The notes: generated from the letters alone by a model not told the origin. 64,000 nt of DNA from Shinella sumterensis (GCF_004514425.2 NZ_MYFN02000003.1:1-64000), one strand, 5' to 3'. Positions 10,429 to 19,655 are shown, numbered from the stretch's first letter. Translations and numbers: made by a program.

Positions 10429-10577
10429 CTATACAAGCAGTGAAATTGCATCGAGCGAACGTCCGGACATCAAAAAATCAACCGTGCCATCGCAACCAGA
10501 GAAGATCAACTCGCGAATAGCTTCTCCGGCATGATCCATCTCGCCACGACCAGATACTGGCTCAATTTTATCCAAGC
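10429..10577 (-). pseudogene. Possible remnant of a small gene cut by the IS
   Basis: Minus-strand open frame of ~49 codons ending with TAG at 10429, with protein-like composition (GRGEMDHAGEAIRELIFSGC, then VDFLMSGRSLDAISLLV). If the IS and one copy of its CTAG target repeat are removed, the frame continues uninterrupted into 11412-11477 (TCLSDGDYIACKYSKRL before the join). No start codon or ribosome-binding site was found upstream of the join, so either the original start is unusual or only an internal start (ATG in GEMDHAGE, or TTG at 10575) was used. No family recognised. Confidence 0.35.
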
Positions 10578-10581
10578 CTAG
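10578..10581. repeat. Target-site duplication, left copy (CTAG)
   Basis: CTAG directly abutting the left inverted repeat of the IS; the matching copy is at 11412-11415. CTAG is palindromic, so the duplication could also be read as TA. Confidence 0.7.
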
Positions 10582-10597
10582 GCTCAGGACTCATTGA

Positions 10598-11026
10598 TTA
10601 AAGCCAGAAGATGACGGTTGCTGCGATGCAGATGGCTGAGAAGAAAGTATGCGCGCACCGGTCGTATCGGGTTGCGATGCGCCGCCAGTCCTTGAGCTTG
10701 GCAAAGAGGTTCTCGACCTTGTGGCGTTTGCGGTAGAGCGCCTTGTCATAGGAATATGGCACCTTCCTGCTGCGGCTTGAAGGAATGCAGGGTTCGATGC
10801 CCTTTGCCTCCAAGGCTTGCCGGAAGGTCTTGCTGTCATATCCACGGTCAGCAATCAGCGTCCTGGCTGGTGGCAAGGCATTCAGCATGAGACGAGCGCC
10901 TCTATGGTCGCTCATCTGGCCCTCACTGAGCAGCATGATGATCGGGCGTCCCTCGCCGTCGCATACGGTGTGCAGCTTGGAGTTCAGTCCGCCTTTGGTT
11001 CGCCCGATACGACGGGGAACATCCCC
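10598..11026 (-). CDS. IS5-family transposase, OrfB part
   Basis: C-terminal half of the transposase, read in the -1 frame relative to OrfA. Open from the slippery run near 11027 (GDVPRRIGRTKGGLNSKLHT) to TAA at 10598. It carries the second catalytic Asp (IADRGYDSK) and the glutamate in the Y-R-E region (KRHKVENLFAKLKDWRR) of the DDE nuclease. An independent ATG at 10936 exists but would omit conserved residues, so expression as a fusion with OrfA (about 251 residues) is more likely. Confidence 0.85.
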   Translation of the reverse strand, partial: GDVPRRIGRTKGGLNSKLHTVCDGEGRPIIMLLSEGQMSDHRGARLMLNALPPARTLIADRGYDSKTFRQALEAKGIEPCIPSSRSRKVPYSYDKALYRKRHKVENLFAKLKDWRRIATRYDRCAHTFFSAICIAATVIFWL

Positions 11027-11352
11027 TTTTTGAGCAGGCTCGCCGCCGTTCGGTGTGCTTTCAGATGTGTGGCGTCGATCATGATACGCTCCGGCCTTGG
11101 GCCTTCACCGGCCAGCGCCGAGAAGATGTCGTCGAATACGCCAAGGCGGCTCCAGCAGATGAACCGGTTATAGAGCGTTTTGTGTGGCCCGTAGTCTTTT
11201 GGCGCGTCCTTCCATTGCAGGCCATGCTTGATGACGTAGACAATGCCACTGACGACGCGACGATCATCGACGCGGGGAACGCCATGAGCCAGGGGAAAAT
11301 GCGGTGCGATCCGAGCCATCTGGCTCTCGCTCAACAGAAACAAATCACTCAT
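10984..11352 (-). CDS. IS5-family transposase, OrfA part
   Basis: 122 residues; N-terminal part of the DDE transposase (MSDLFLLSESQMARIAPHFP) including the GLQWKDAPKDYGPHKTLYNR segment and the first catalytic Asp in MIDATHLKAHR. The frame ends at 10984, while a run CTC AAA AAG GGG at 11034-11023 (minus strand) allows a -1 slip into OrfB. Start ATG at 11352; AAGGAG is found upstream. Confidence 0.85.
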   Translation of the reverse strand: MSDLFLLSESQMARIAPHFPLAHGVPRVDDRRVVSGIVYVIKHGLQWKDAPKDYGPHKTLYNRFICWSRLGVFDDIFSALAGEGPRPERIMIDATHLKAHRTAASLLKKGMFPVVSGEPKAD

Positions 11353-11411
11353 CACGGTCTCCTTCCAGAAACCGTGAATCACAGCTCAAACCAAATTAAT
11401 AGGTCCTGAGC

Positions 11412-11415
11412 CTAG
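11412..11415. repeat. Target-site duplication, right copy (CTAG)
   Basis: Second CTAG copy, immediately outside the right inverted repeat of the IS. Together with 10578-10581 it indicates simple transposition without flanking deletion. Confidence 0.7.
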
Positions 11416-11477
11416 TCTCTTGCTGTATTTGCAAGCAATATAATCACCGTCGGATAAGCACGTGAAGCGAAGACGCC

Positions 11478-14090
11478 CTACCCTTCGTCCAGCATTTCCC
11501 GCACGGCTTCAGCCAGCTGCTTCAGCGAGAACGGTTTTGGCAGGAAGCCGAACTTGGCGTCGGCGGGCAGGTTACGGGCGAAGGCGTCCTCGGCGTAACC
11601 CGAGACGAAGATGAACTTGAGATCCGGATAGGACTTGCGCAGTTCGCGCAGCAGAGACGGCCCGTCCATTTCGGGCATCACGACGTCGGACACGACGATA
11701 TCCACGGCGCCGTTCAATTCGTCCATGATGTCGAGCGCTTCCACGCCCGATCCGGCCTCATGCACCGTATAGCCGCGGGTTTCCAGCATGCGCTTTCCGC
11801 CGCGGCGGACGGCTTCCTCATCCTCGACGAGAAGCACGACGGCCGAACCGCCGGTGAGGTCGCGCGGCTCCTTCTCGGCAATCTGTGCGACGGATGCGAC
11901 CGGCTGGGCGCCGGTTTGCGCGGCATCGGCCGCGGTATCGACGGGAACGGCCTCTTCCACATGGCGCGGCAGCAGGATGCGGAAGGTCGTGCCCTTGCCG
12001 ACTTCCGAATCCAGATAGATGTAGCCGCCGGTCTGCTTGACGATGCCGTAGACCATCGAGAGGCCGAGGCCCGTGCCCTTGCCGACATCCTTGGTCGTGA
12101 AGAAGGGCTCGAAGATCTTGTCGATGATCTCGGGCGGTATGCCGGTTCCCTGGTCGGAAACCTCCACTTCGACATAGTCGCCGGGCGGCAGGTCGCGCAG
12201 GTTGCGCGCTGCGGCCTCCTCGGCCTCCACATTCCGGGTACGGAACGTGATGGTGCCGCCGTCCGGCATGGCATCGCGAGCGTTGACGGCGAGGTTGATC
12301 AGCACCTGCTCGAACTGGCCGAGATCCGTCTTCACCGTCCACAGGTCGCGGCCGTAATCGACATTGATCTTCACATTGGTGCCGGTCATCCGGTCGACCA
12401 GCATGCGCAGGTCGCCGATCACGTCGGTGAGGTTGAGCACCGTCGGGCGCATCGTCTGCTTGCGCGAGAAGGCGAGCAGCTGGCGCACCAGCACCGCGGC
12501 GCGGTTGGCGTTGCGCTTGATCTCCATGAGATCGGCAAAGCTTGCATCGGCGGGACGCGCCGACAGCAGGAGATGGTCGGACGAGAGCAGGATGGCCGTC
12601 AGCACGTTGTTGAAATCGTGCGCGATGCCGCCGGCGAGCGTTCCGACCGCGTTCATCTTCTGGGTCTGCGCCATCTGAGTCTCGAGCGCCTTCTGCTCGG
12701 TGATCTCCACGGCGTAGACGATGGCCGCCTCCTCCGGCGCCTCGTCGCTCTGGTCGATGACGGCGTTCACGTAGAAACGGAAGTGGCGCCCGTCGTCGGC
12801 GGGATGCAGCGAATCGATCGGCGGGATATCGCCCTGCCGGTCCTTGGCCGCATCGAACGCGGCCTGCAGGCGCAGCCGGTCCGTCTCGTGCACGATGGTC
12901 TCAAGCTTGGCGCCGCGATCGATGTCGTCACGCGACACGACGCCGGAAAACAGCTTCAGGAACGGCGCGTTGGTGCGCAGGATGCGTCCGTTGCCGTCGA
13001 CGGAGGCGATCGCCATCGGCGTGTTGTTGAAGAAACGCGTGAAACGCATGGAGGCGATCGAAGCGGACTGGTCGGCCTCGCCGCCCTCCTCGCGCGCCAG
13101 GACGATGGTGCGGCTGTCGCCGGGCGCACCGTCGCGCATGGAGGACACGCGGTGCACGATGCGCACCGGCAGGCTCTGGCCATTCGTCTTGCGCAGGTCG
13201 AGATCGAGCGTCTCGGTGCGCTTCAGGCCAGGCTCGGCCTGCACGGACTGGATGAGCGCAAGCCCCTCGCCCGCCACCACATCGGCGATCGACAGCGATC
13301 CCGGATGGAACTTCGTGAGGTCGATGCCCAGCCACTCCGCGAGCGTCGCGTTGAGATAGACGATCTCGCCCTTGCGGCCGGCGGAGAAGAAGCCCGCGGG
13401 CGCGTGGTCGAGATAATCGATCGCGTTCTGCAACTCCTTGAAGAACCGCTCCTGATCGTCGCGCTCCGAGGTGATATCCGAGATCTGCCAGATATAGAGC
13501 GGCCGCCCGGCCTTCTTGCCGTTGGGCAGCACGCGGGCCTTCAGCCGGTACCAGTGCGCGCCGGAACCGGCCGAGGCGGACGCGTCGAGGGATTTCTGGA
13601 CGCGGAATTCCTCGGCGCCCTCCTTGCCCTCGTGCAGGCCGTTGGTGAGGCGGTAGACGGCTTCCGTGGCGTCGCGGTTGCGCGACAGCAGCGTCTCGAG
13701 CGACTGCACTTCCGCGTCGCCCCGCGCGCCGGTCAGCGCGCCATAGGCGGCATTGGCATAGACGATGCGTCCCTTGCGATCGGTGATGACGGTGCCGTCG
13801 GGATGGCTGTCGAGAAAGGCATGCGCGAGATCGTCGGCACCGGCAGGTTCCGGCATGAACTCGATGAAACCGATCAGCGCCGACACGACGAAGAAGATCC
13901 CCGCCATGGCAAGCACGCCCAGCACGCCGAGCACGAGTTCGTTGTCGAGCTGGTTCTTGAAAACGATGAAGGCACCGGCCGAGGCCGCCAGCACGACGGC
14001 CAGCAGCACGACGCGAAGCGCCATCGCCGGCCGCAAGCCGCGGTCCACGATCGGCAGATTGTCGTCGCCCGGCCGTTTCATCGTCGTCAT
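11478..14090 (-). CDS. cckA: Cell-cycle hybrid histidine kinase CckA
   Basis: 870 residues. CckA phosphorylates, through the phosphotransferase ChpT, the master cell-cycle regulator CtrA. Order of domains: two N-terminal transmembrane helices (~25-75), PAS modules (three seem present between ~95 and 470), dimerisation/phosphoacceptor domain with His491 in GGIAHDFNN, HATPase domain with the [10 protein letters not shown] and [13 protein letters not shown] boxes, and a C-terminal receiver with Asp802 in [14 protein letters not shown]. The H-box variant AHDFNN is the CckA family form. Start ATG at 14090 follows GAGGG; a longer open frame lacks a ribosome-binding site. It is placed next to a FliO-like gene as in other Rhizobiaceae. 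Confidence 0.95.
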   Translation of the reverse strand: MTTMKRPGDDNLPIVDRGLRPAMALRVVLLAVVLAASAGAFIVFKNQLDNELVLGVLGVLAMAGIFFVVSALIGFIEFMPEPAGADDLAHAFLDSHPDGTVITDRKGRIVYANAAYGALTGARGDAEVQSLETLLSRNRDATEAVYRLTNGLHEGKEGAEEFRVQKSLDASASAGSGAHWYRLKARVLPNGKKAGRPLYIWQISDITSERDDQERFFKELQNAIDYLDHAPAGFFSAGRKGEIVYLNATLAEWLGIDLTKFHPGSLSIADVVAGEGLALIQSVQAEPGLKRTETLDLDLRKTNGQSLPVRIVHRVSSMRDGAPGDSRTIVLAREEGGEADQSASIASMRFTRFFNNTPMAIASVDGNGRILRTNAPFLKLFSGVVSRDDIDRGAKLETIVHETDRLRLQAAFDAAKDRQGDIPPIDSLHPADDGRHFRFYVNAVIDQSDEAPEEAAIVYAVEITEQKALETQMAQTQKMNAVGTLAGGIAHDFNNVLTAILLSSDHLLLSARPADASFADLMEIKRNANRAAVLVRQLLAFSRKQTMRPTVLNLTDVIGDLRMLVDRMTGTNVKINVDYGRDLWTVKTDLGQFEQVLINLAVNARDAMPDGGTITFRTRNVEAEEAAARNLRDLPPGDYVEVEVSDQGTGIPPEIIDKIFEPFFTTKDVGKGTGLGLSMVYGIVKQTGGYIYLDSEVGKGTTFRILLPRHVEEAVPVDTAADAAQTGAQPVASVAQIAEKEPRDLTGGSAVVLLVEDEEAVRRGGKRMLETRGYTVHEAGSGVEALDIMDELNGAVDIVVSDVVMPEMDGPSLLRELRKSYPDLKFIFVSGYAEDAFARNLPADAKFGFLPKPFSLKQLAEAVREMLDEG

Positions 14091-14386
14091 CAATCCCTCA
14101 TATGCAACGCGCCTGCCCTTCACGTGGCGCGGCAACGATGCGAGAATCATGTTTAGCTGCCCGAGGGAAGCGCAAAAAGCCGCCGAGGGGAAGCAAGGCC
14201 GCGAATTCACAGGGAATATTACCGCCAAAACCCTCGTATTTTCCGCGCGCCGCCATAGTTACGACGCAAGCGCGACGGCAATGGATGCTGGACAACCGTC
14301 GCCAAGCGCTTGTAGGACCTCGCAAAAGGCCGTCAGATGCCGTGGTGAGCGGCTGGGGCCGACCGGACAAAAGGAGTGCACGCGCC

Positions 14387-15415
14387 ATGTTGCCTGAGAT
14401 CCTCGCAGACAACGGTCAGAAGTTCGTCATCGCCGTGGTCGTCGTCCTGCTCGGCCTTCTCTGCCTCGCGCTGGTGCTGTGGATCATCCGGGGCCGTCCG
14501 TCTTCGCCCTTCATTCGCGGCGGCCGCAACCGCACGCCCCGCCTTGCGGTGCTGGATGCCGCCGCGATCGATACGCGCCGCCGCCTCGTTCTCGTCCGGC
14601 GCGACGACGTGGAACACCTCGTCATGATCGGCGGCCCCACGGACATCGTCATCGAATCGCGGATCGTGACGACGCCGAGCGAAAGCGTGCAGCCTGCCGA
14701 AAAGCCCGTCGAGACGGTCGAGCGGGCCGAGCCCACACGACGCGAACCCGCCGTCGCCGCCGTGGAGACACCCGTGGTCACCCGGCCGGCGGCAAGCGTC
14801 ACGGCTGCAACCCCGACCACCACCACCGAGCGACGGCCGGCCACGGCACAGGATGGCGTCTCCGCCATGGGCAAGGTGCTCTATGCCGGCGATGAGGATG
14901 CGCGCCCGGTCCCCGCACGTAGCGTGTCCCAGCCGGTTTCCGCCGTGCAGCAGACGCAGCCGGGCCAGCAGCAGCGCACGCCCGAAAAGCGCGTGGAAGA
15001 CCTGCTGGAGCAGAACCGCCAGCGCGTGCTGACGCCGCAGCCCGTGGCAACCGCAACGGCTTCGTCCGTGGGCGCCGTGAACCCGGCTGTCGTTCCCGCC
15101 CAGAGCCATCAGGTCGCGCAGCAGCGCCCGGTAACCGCCGTTACGGCGACGCCGGTCAGACCGGAAGGCAGCGCCGCGGACAATCCGGCCCTCGTCAGCG
15201 AATTCGAAAAGCTGCTCGAAGCGGAGATGGCGAACAATCCCGCGCCGACCGCCGGTGCCGGCCAGGTGCGCACCGCCGCCCAGCCGACGTCGAACCCGAC
15301 ACAGACCGCCGCCATGGCCGGACAGGCGCAGCAGCCGGCCGGCAAGAGCCGTGAGGAGACGGAAGCCGAGATGGCGCGCCTGCTCGGCGAGATCGCCGCC
15401 AACCGCAAGGGCTGA
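14387..15415 (+). CDS. FliO/MopB-like membrane protein with long disordered tail
   Basis: 342 residues. A single N-terminal transmembrane helix (about residues 12-35, KFVIAVVVVLLGLLCLALVLW) is followed by a FliO-like beta domain (RLAVLDAAAIDTRRRLVLVR, HLVMIGGPTDIVIES) and then ~200 residues of low-complexity Pro/Ala/Gln/Thr-rich sequence ending in an acidic helix. FliO is an export-gate accessory of flagellar secretion, but rhizobial proteins of this type sit beside cckA, far from flagellar genes, so a flagellar role is not certain. Start ATG at 14387 with AAGGAG ten bases before. Divergent from cckA with ~296 bases between. Confidence 0.75.
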   Translation: MLPEILADNGQKFVIAVVVVLLGLLCLALVLWIIRGRPSSPFIRGGRNRTPRLAVLDAAAIDTRRRLVLVRRDDVEHLVMIGGPTDIVIESRIVTTPSESVQPAEKPVETVERAEPTRREPAVAAVETPVVTRPAASVTAATPTTTTERRPATAQDGVSAMGKVLYAGDEDARPVPARSVSQPVSAVQQTQPGQQQRTPEKRVEDLLEQNRQRVLTPQPVATATASSVGAVNPAVVPAQSHQVAQQRPVTAVTATPVRPEGSAADNPALVSEFEKLLEAEMANNPAPTAGAGQVRTAAQPTSNPTQTAAMAGQAQQPAGKSREETEAEMARLLGEIAANRKG

Positions 15416-15424
15416 TGCGGCCAA

Positions 15425-15460
15425 GAAAAAACCCCTGGAAGCGGAAGCTCCAGGGGTTTG
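15425..15460 (-). terminator. Terminator of dksA (probably bidirectional)
   Basis: Stem ACCCCTGGA (15431-15439) and TCCAGGGGT (15449-15457). On the minus strand it ends in a run of T after the stem (complement of the A run at 15425-15430), ideal for dksA; on the plus strand the tail after the FliO-like gene is weaker. Confidence 0.85.
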
Positions 15461-15534
15461 AGTTATTTCGGCTTCCTGAGGAACGAGCGTGGAGGGTTGG
15501 CCCCCGGTGCCCGTTTCGCCCGTCAGGCAGACGC

Positions 15535-15954
15535 CTATTCGTCGCGATACACCTTTTCGCGGCGCTCGTGACGCTCCTGCGCCTCGATGGACAGCGTTGC
15601 GATCGGACGGGCGTCGAGACGCTTGAGGCCGATCGGCTCACCCGTTTCCTCGCAGTACCCGTATGTCCCCTCGTCCAGGCGCTGCAACGCGGCATCGATC
15701 TTGGAGATCAGCTTGCGCTGGCGGTCACGAGCCCGAAGCTCGATGGCGCGGTCGGTTTCCGAGGATGCCCGGTCTGCGAGATCCGGATGATTGGCGCTTT
15801 CTTCGGCCAGATGTTCGAGAGTTTCGCGCGCTTCGCGCAGAATGTCGTTTTTCCAGGCGTTAAGCTTCGCTCGAAAGTAAGCCCGCTGGCTGGCACTCAT
15901 GAATTCATCGTCCTCATTGAGGACGAAATTGCTAAGATCGATCTTCTCACTCAA
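15535..15954 (-). CDS. dksA: RNA polymerase-binding transcription factor DksA
   Basis: 139 residues. DksA binds the secondary channel of RNA polymerase and, with ppGpp, adjusts rRNA and amino acid promoters during the stringent response. The coiled-coil domain (SASQRAYFRAKLNAWKNDIL) and the C-terminal globule are present. The zinc finger is reduced: the first CxxC reads CEET and the second pair is absent (ATLSIEAQ), leaving a single Cys, as in other rhizobial DksA proteins, so it likely folds without zinc. Start is the TTG at 15954 (LSEKIDLSNF), seven bases after AGGAG; a longer open frame to 15975 would bury this ribosome-binding site. Confidence 0.93.
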   Translation of the reverse strand: MSEKIDLSNFVLNEDDEFMSASQRAYFRAKLNAWKNDILREARETLEHLAEESANHPDLADRASSETDRAIELRARDRQRKLISKIDAALQRLDEGTYGYCEETGEPIGLKRLDARPIATLSIEAQERHERREKVYRDE

Positions 15955-16378
15955 CGCGATTCTCCTGAAGAACATCTCAAGGCGCGCTGTATATCCCTAC
16001 AATTACGCCGTTTCAAGCCTTCTGAGACTTACCCACGGTTTTCACGCGTGCCTATGTTTTGGACCTTGCCAGAGTAATATTTCATCAAAATTACAATAGG
16101 ATGGCAAAACAGCCGCTCCCATATCGCGCCGAAGACGGCATTGCCGCGGCCGTTGGAAGGAAGACCGCCTGCTCCGCCTTCGGCGCGTGCCGAGAATATA
16201 GGCACGACTTTCCGTCCCCCAAGGGCACCCTATCAAGATTTTATTTGACGGGCCGCGCTGCCATTCCCCGCAATCGTGAATGCATCCGCCCGCGAAACCG
16301 GTTGATCTTTGCCGCGGGGAAAGACATGAAGTCGGAAAGCGGTTCTGATGGTCGGCCGCGGGCGGATGGAGCATCGAT
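15955..16378. other. Divergent promoter region dksA / sixA-like
   Basis: 424 bases without a credible gene, AT-richer than its surroundings around 15990-16110. It must hold the promoters of dksA (minus) and the phosphohistidine phosphatase gene (plus). Short inverted repeats are present, for example GCCGCGG-type palindromes around 16310-16360, but I recognise no named regulatory element. Confidence 0.5.
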
Positions 16379-16903
16379 TTGACATCTCTCGGCACGCCGG
16401 CTTTCCGGCTCTACATCCTTCGCCACGCCCGCGCCGCCTGGGCGCAGCCGGGCCAGTCCGATTTCGAGCGCGCTCTTGACGACGAAGGCTTCGCCGAGGC
16501 AGAGGTCATCGCCGAAGAAGCCGCCGACCAGGGCTACCGGCCGGCCCTCATCCTCTCCTCCACGGCCCTGCGCTGCCGTCAGACGGCGGCGCCGTTCCGC
16601 CGCACGGTTGGCGAGGAGCTGCCGATCGATTATGTGGATTCGCTCTATTCCGGCGGAATCGAGACCTATGCCGAACTGGCCTTCGCCGCCCGCGCGGAAA
16701 CGTCGGTGATGATCGTCGGTCACAATCCGATGGTCGAGGCGTTCTTCCATAGCCTCGTCGGCCGTGAGATCGCCGAGACCGCGGCGCCCTTGGGCTATCC
16801 CACCGCCGGTCTCGCCATCCTGGATTTCGACAACCGCCCGACATACAGCGACCAGGGCGGCGCCTGCCTGGCGGGCTTCATGGCGCCGCGCCCTCTGCGC
16901 TGA
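16379..16903 (+). CDS. SixA-like phosphohistidine phosphatase (histidine phosphatase family)
   Basis: 174 residues of the histidine phosphatase superfamily (branch 1). The catalytic RHA motif is at residues 15-17 (LYILRHARAAW) and the second histidine lies in VGHNPMVEAF. The short, lid-less form is typical of SixA, which removes phosphate from Hpt-domain histidines. The initiation codon appears to be the TTG at 16379, with GGAG seven bases upstream. A role in dampening phosphorelays is plausible here, given CckA and an orphan Hpt protein nearby, but that is inference. Confidence 0.85.
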   Translation: MTSLGTPAFRLYILRHARAAWAQPGQSDFERALDDEGFAEAEVIAEEAADQGYRPALILSSTALRCRQTAAPFRRTVGEELPIDYVDSLYSGGIETYAELAFAARAETSVMIVGHNPMVEAFFHSLVGREIAETAAPLGYPTAGLAILDFDNRPTYSDQGGACLAGFMAPRPLR

Positions 16904-16982
16904 AAGACGCGCGGGCGTCCCGGCGCCTCTTTTTCGGCGTCGTCGGGTTTCCTATATCGCCTTCGATGATGGAAGAGAAATC

Positions 16983-18452
16983 GTGCCCCCCAGCCTGACG
17001 ACCCTGACCGATGAAGCCCTGCTCGCGCTCGACGCGCTGACGGGCCGCGCCACCAATCTCGTCAACCCGTCGATCCGGCTCGGCGTGACGGGCCTGTCGC
17101 GCGCCGGCAAGACGGTTTTCATCTCCTCGCTCGTACACAATCTTCTGAACGGCGGACGCCTGCCGCTGTTCGAGGCCGGGCGCTCCGGCCGGGTCTCGAA
17201 GATCCGCCTGGAACCGCAGCCGGATGATGCCGTGCCGCGCTTCCAGTACGAGGACCATATCCGTGCGCTGGTGGCCGACCGCGTCTGGCCGGATTCGACC
17301 CGCGCCATATCGCAGCTCCGCCTCACGCTGGAATATGAAAGCGCCTCCGGCTGGGGCCGGCTGTTTTCGCCCGGCAAACTCTCCATCGACATCGTCGATT
17401 ATCCCGGCGAATGGCTGCTCGATCTTCCCCTGCTGGCGCAGGATTACCGGACCTTCAGCGAAAAGACCGTTGCACTCGCAAGCTCCGGTGTCCGCGCCGA
17501 GCTTGCCCGCGACTGGCTGGCTCTGTCCACGACGGTCGATCCGGCGGCCGATGCGTCGGAGGCGACGGCGCGGGCGCTCGCGGAGGCCTTCACCGCCTAT
17601 CTGCGTGCCTGCAAATCCGACGAGCGCTCGCTGTCCACCCTGCCGCCGGGCCGCTTCCTGATGCCGGGCGATCTGGAAGGCTCGCCGGCGCTCACCTTCG
17701 CGCCGCTGCCCGACCTTGCCAAGGGCAACCCGGCGCGCGGTTCCTTGCAGGCGATGATGGAGCGGCGCTACGAAGCCTACAAGTCCCATGTGGTGCGCCC
17801 GTTCTTTCGTGAGCACTTCGCCCGCCTCGACCGGCAGATCGTGCTGATCGATGCGCTCCAGGCGATCAATCGCGGCGCGGAGGCCGTGCACGATCTGGAG
17901 CGCGCGCTCGGCGACGTGCTGGATTGTTTCCGTGCTGGCTCGAATAGCTTCCTGTCCTCCTTCGTCACGCGGCGTATCGACCGCATCGTGATCGCCGCCA
18001 CCAAGGCCGATCACCTGCATCATGAAAGCCATCCGCGACTGGAGGCCGTCACCCGCCGCCTCGTCGAGCGCGCCATCGAGCGCATCGGCATGAGCGGCGC
18101 GGGCATCGAGGTGATGGCGCTCGCCTCCGTGCGCGCCACCCGCGAGGCCACCGTCAAGCATGGCGGCGAGGACCTGCCCGTGATCGTCGGCGTGCCCATG
18201 GCGGGTGAGAAAATCAACGGCGAAATTTTCGATGGCGAACGCAAAACCGCGATATTTCCCGGTGACTTGCCGAAGAATCCGGATTCACTTTTCGAAGCGC
18301 TTGAATCGGCTCCTGAAGGCGAACACCTGCTCAACTTCGTGCGCTTTCGCCCGCCCCATATCGAGGAAACCGGCGGCGGGCTGAAACTGTCGGTGCCGCA
18401 CATACGGCTCGACCGCGCGCTGCAATATCTGATCGGAGACCGGCTCGCATGA
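16983..18452 (+). CDS. YcjX-family P-loop ATPase/GTPase
   Basis: 489 residues. P-loop protein of the YcjX family, with Walker A GLSRAGKT at residues 37-44 and the aspartate in DIVDYPGEW as a Walker B-like strand. The family is stress-induced in Enterobacteria and paired with the YcjF membrane protein; its biochemical role is unresolved. Start is the GTG at 16983 preceded by GGAAGAG. It overlaps the next gene by four bases (ATGA), indicating translational coupling with the YcjF-like partner, the standard gene pair. Confidence 0.9.
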   Translation: MPPSLTTLTDEALLALDALTGRATNLVNPSIRLGVTGLSRAGKTVFISSLVHNLLNGGRLPLFEAGRSGRVSKIRLEPQPDDAVPRFQYEDHIRALVADRVWPDSTRAISQLRLTLEYESASGWGRLFSPGKLSIDIVDYPGEWLLDLPLLAQDYRTFSEKTVALASSGVRAELARDWLALSTTVDPAADASEATARALAEAFTAYLRACKSDERSLSTLPPGRFLMPGDLEGSPALTFAPLPDLAKGNPARGSLQAMMERRYEAYKSHVVRPFFREHFARLDRQIVLIDALQAINRGAEAVHDLERALGDVLDCFRAGSNSFLSSFVTRRIDRIVIAATKADHLHHESHPRLEAVTRRLVERAIERIGMSGAGIEVMALASVRATREATVKHGGEDLPVIVGVPMAGEKINGEIFDGERKTAIFPGDLPKNPDSLFEALESAPEGEHLLNFVRFRPPHIEETGGGLKLSVPHIRLDRALQYLIGDRLA

Positions 18453-19510
18453 CCGACCGTCCGCGCAAGCCCGCCGCCTTCTCCCTGCCGGCCGATGCAA
18501 CCACCCGGCCGGAGAGCGAACGCACCCGTGCGCCCGCAGCCTTCGACGCACCCGTGCGGCTGACCACGGACGCGGAGGACCCCTTCATCGCAACGACGGC
18601 GGACCTGCCCGACCTTACCCCGCCCGTCGCCGCACCGCGTCCTCGCCGCATCACGCTCGGCCGCATCGTCTTCGGCGCGCTCGGCGTGCTGATATCGCTC
18701 GCCGTGGGCCTCTGGGTCGATGCCCTGATCCGCGACCTGTTCAGCCGCAACGACTGGCTGGGCTACCTCGCCCTCGCCGCCGCCGTGGTGGCGGTCCTCG
18801 CCCTTCTCGGCGTCGTGCTGCGCGAGCTGATCGGCCTTCGCCGCCTCGCCGCCGTGCAGGATCTCAAGCACGATATCGAGGAGGCGGCCGCCTCGCCCAC
18901 GCCGGCCGGCGGCCGGGTCATGGTCGCCCGTCTCGTCCAGTTGCTCGCCGCCCGCCCGCAGACGGCGCGCGGCCGTGCACGGCTTGCCGAAACCGACGGC
19001 GAGATCATCGATGCCGCTCATCTGATCGAGCTTGCCGAGCGCGAATTGATGAGCCCGCTCGACCGCGAGGCCCGTGCGCTGATCCTCGGCGCATCCAAGC
19101 GCGTCTCCATCGTCACCGCCGTCAGCCCGCGCGCGCTGGTGGACCTCGGCTATGTCATCTATGAAAGCAGCCGGTTGGTGCGCAGCATGGCCGAACTCTA
19201 CGGCGGACGCCCGGGCAAGATCGGCATGCTGCGGCTGATGCGTGACGTGATCGCCCATCTCGCCGTGACTGGATCGATCGCGATGGGCGACAGCCTCGTG
19301 CAGCAGGTCCTGGGCCATGGGCTGGCCTCGAAACTCTCCGCAAGGCTCGGCGAAGGCGTCATCAACGGCCTGATGACCGCCCGCATCGGCATCGCCGCCA
19401 TGGACCTCTGCCGGCCCATGCCCTTTCGCGCGCTCAAGCGCCCCGGCATCGGCGATTTCATTGGCGACCTGACGCCCGGCACCACGGGCAGCCGCCGCGA
19501 CGAGGCGTGA
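18449..19510 (+). CDS. YcjF-family membrane protein (TIGR01620, DUF697)
   Basis: 353 residues. N-terminal ~65 residues are polar and disordered; two transmembrane helices lie at about residues 70-90 and 105-128 (LGYLALAAAVVAVLALLGVV). The C-terminal part contains the DUF697 helical region with the AVTGSIAMGDSLVQQVLGHG segment and a final LCRPMPF motif. It is the usual partner of YcjX; the 4-bp overlap with that gene supports joint expression. Function is unknown beyond a suggested role in membrane stress. Confidence 0.9.
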   Translation: MTDRPRKPAAFSLPADATTRPESERTRAPAAFDAPVRLTTDAEDPFIATTADLPDLTPPVAAPRPRRITLGRIVFGALGVLISLAVGLWVDALIRDLFSRNDWLGYLALAAAVVAVLALLGVVLRELIGLRRLAAVQDLKHDIEEAAASPTPAGGRVMVARLVQLLAARPQTARGRARLAETDGEIIDAAHLIELAERELMSPLDREARALILGASKRVSIVTAVSPRALVDLGYVIYESSRLVRSMAELYGGRPGKIGMLRLMRDVIAHLAVTGSIAMGDSLVQQVLGHGLASKLSARLGEGVINGLMTARIGIAAMDLCRPMPFRALKRPGIGDFIGDLTPGTTGSRRDEA

Positions 19511-19587
19511 CCTTGCTGCAACACCCCGGTTTCCCGGGCCGTCATGCGCCATCAAAAGACGCGAGCACGCCCGCCGGAAACCGTCCG

Positions 19588-19595
19588 TTAACCAT
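19588..19595 (+). promoter_or_regulatory. TTAACCAT motif, possible CtrA half-type site
   Basis: Exact TTAACCAT, the short CtrA recognition motif used in Rhizobiales, 60 bases before the start of the secreted protein gene at 19656. A single 8-mer can occur by chance in 64 kb, so support is weak. Confidence 0.35.
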
Positions 19596-19655
19596 TTTCG
19601 CGCAAACCTGAACGCACAAAGCAGGCCAACGGCCATCGCCCATCAAGGATCGTTC

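Larger units (their letters stand above)
10582..11411 (-). mobile_element. IS5-family insertion sequence (IS427-like), 830 bp
   Basis: Complete element bounded by imperfect inverted repeats: GCTCAGGAC at the left end and GTCCTGAGC at the right, with partial similarity continuing inward. CTAG flanks both ends. It carries two overlapping minus-strand transposase frames linked by a probable -1 frameshift, the organisation of the IS427 group. Both frames are intact, so the element may still be active. It lies between cckA and the small gene at 10031 and appears to split an open frame. Confidence 0.88.

Noticed and set aside
14091-14228. N-terminal extension of CckA by 46 codons
   Set aside because: No ribosome-binding site at the upstream start, extension is unlike CckA, whereas GAGGG precedes the ATG at 14090.
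15440-15448. Terminator at the end of the FliO-like gene as a plus-strand-only element
   Set aside because: The run of A before the stem makes it a better minus-strand terminator for dksA, so it was assigned there as probably bidirectional.
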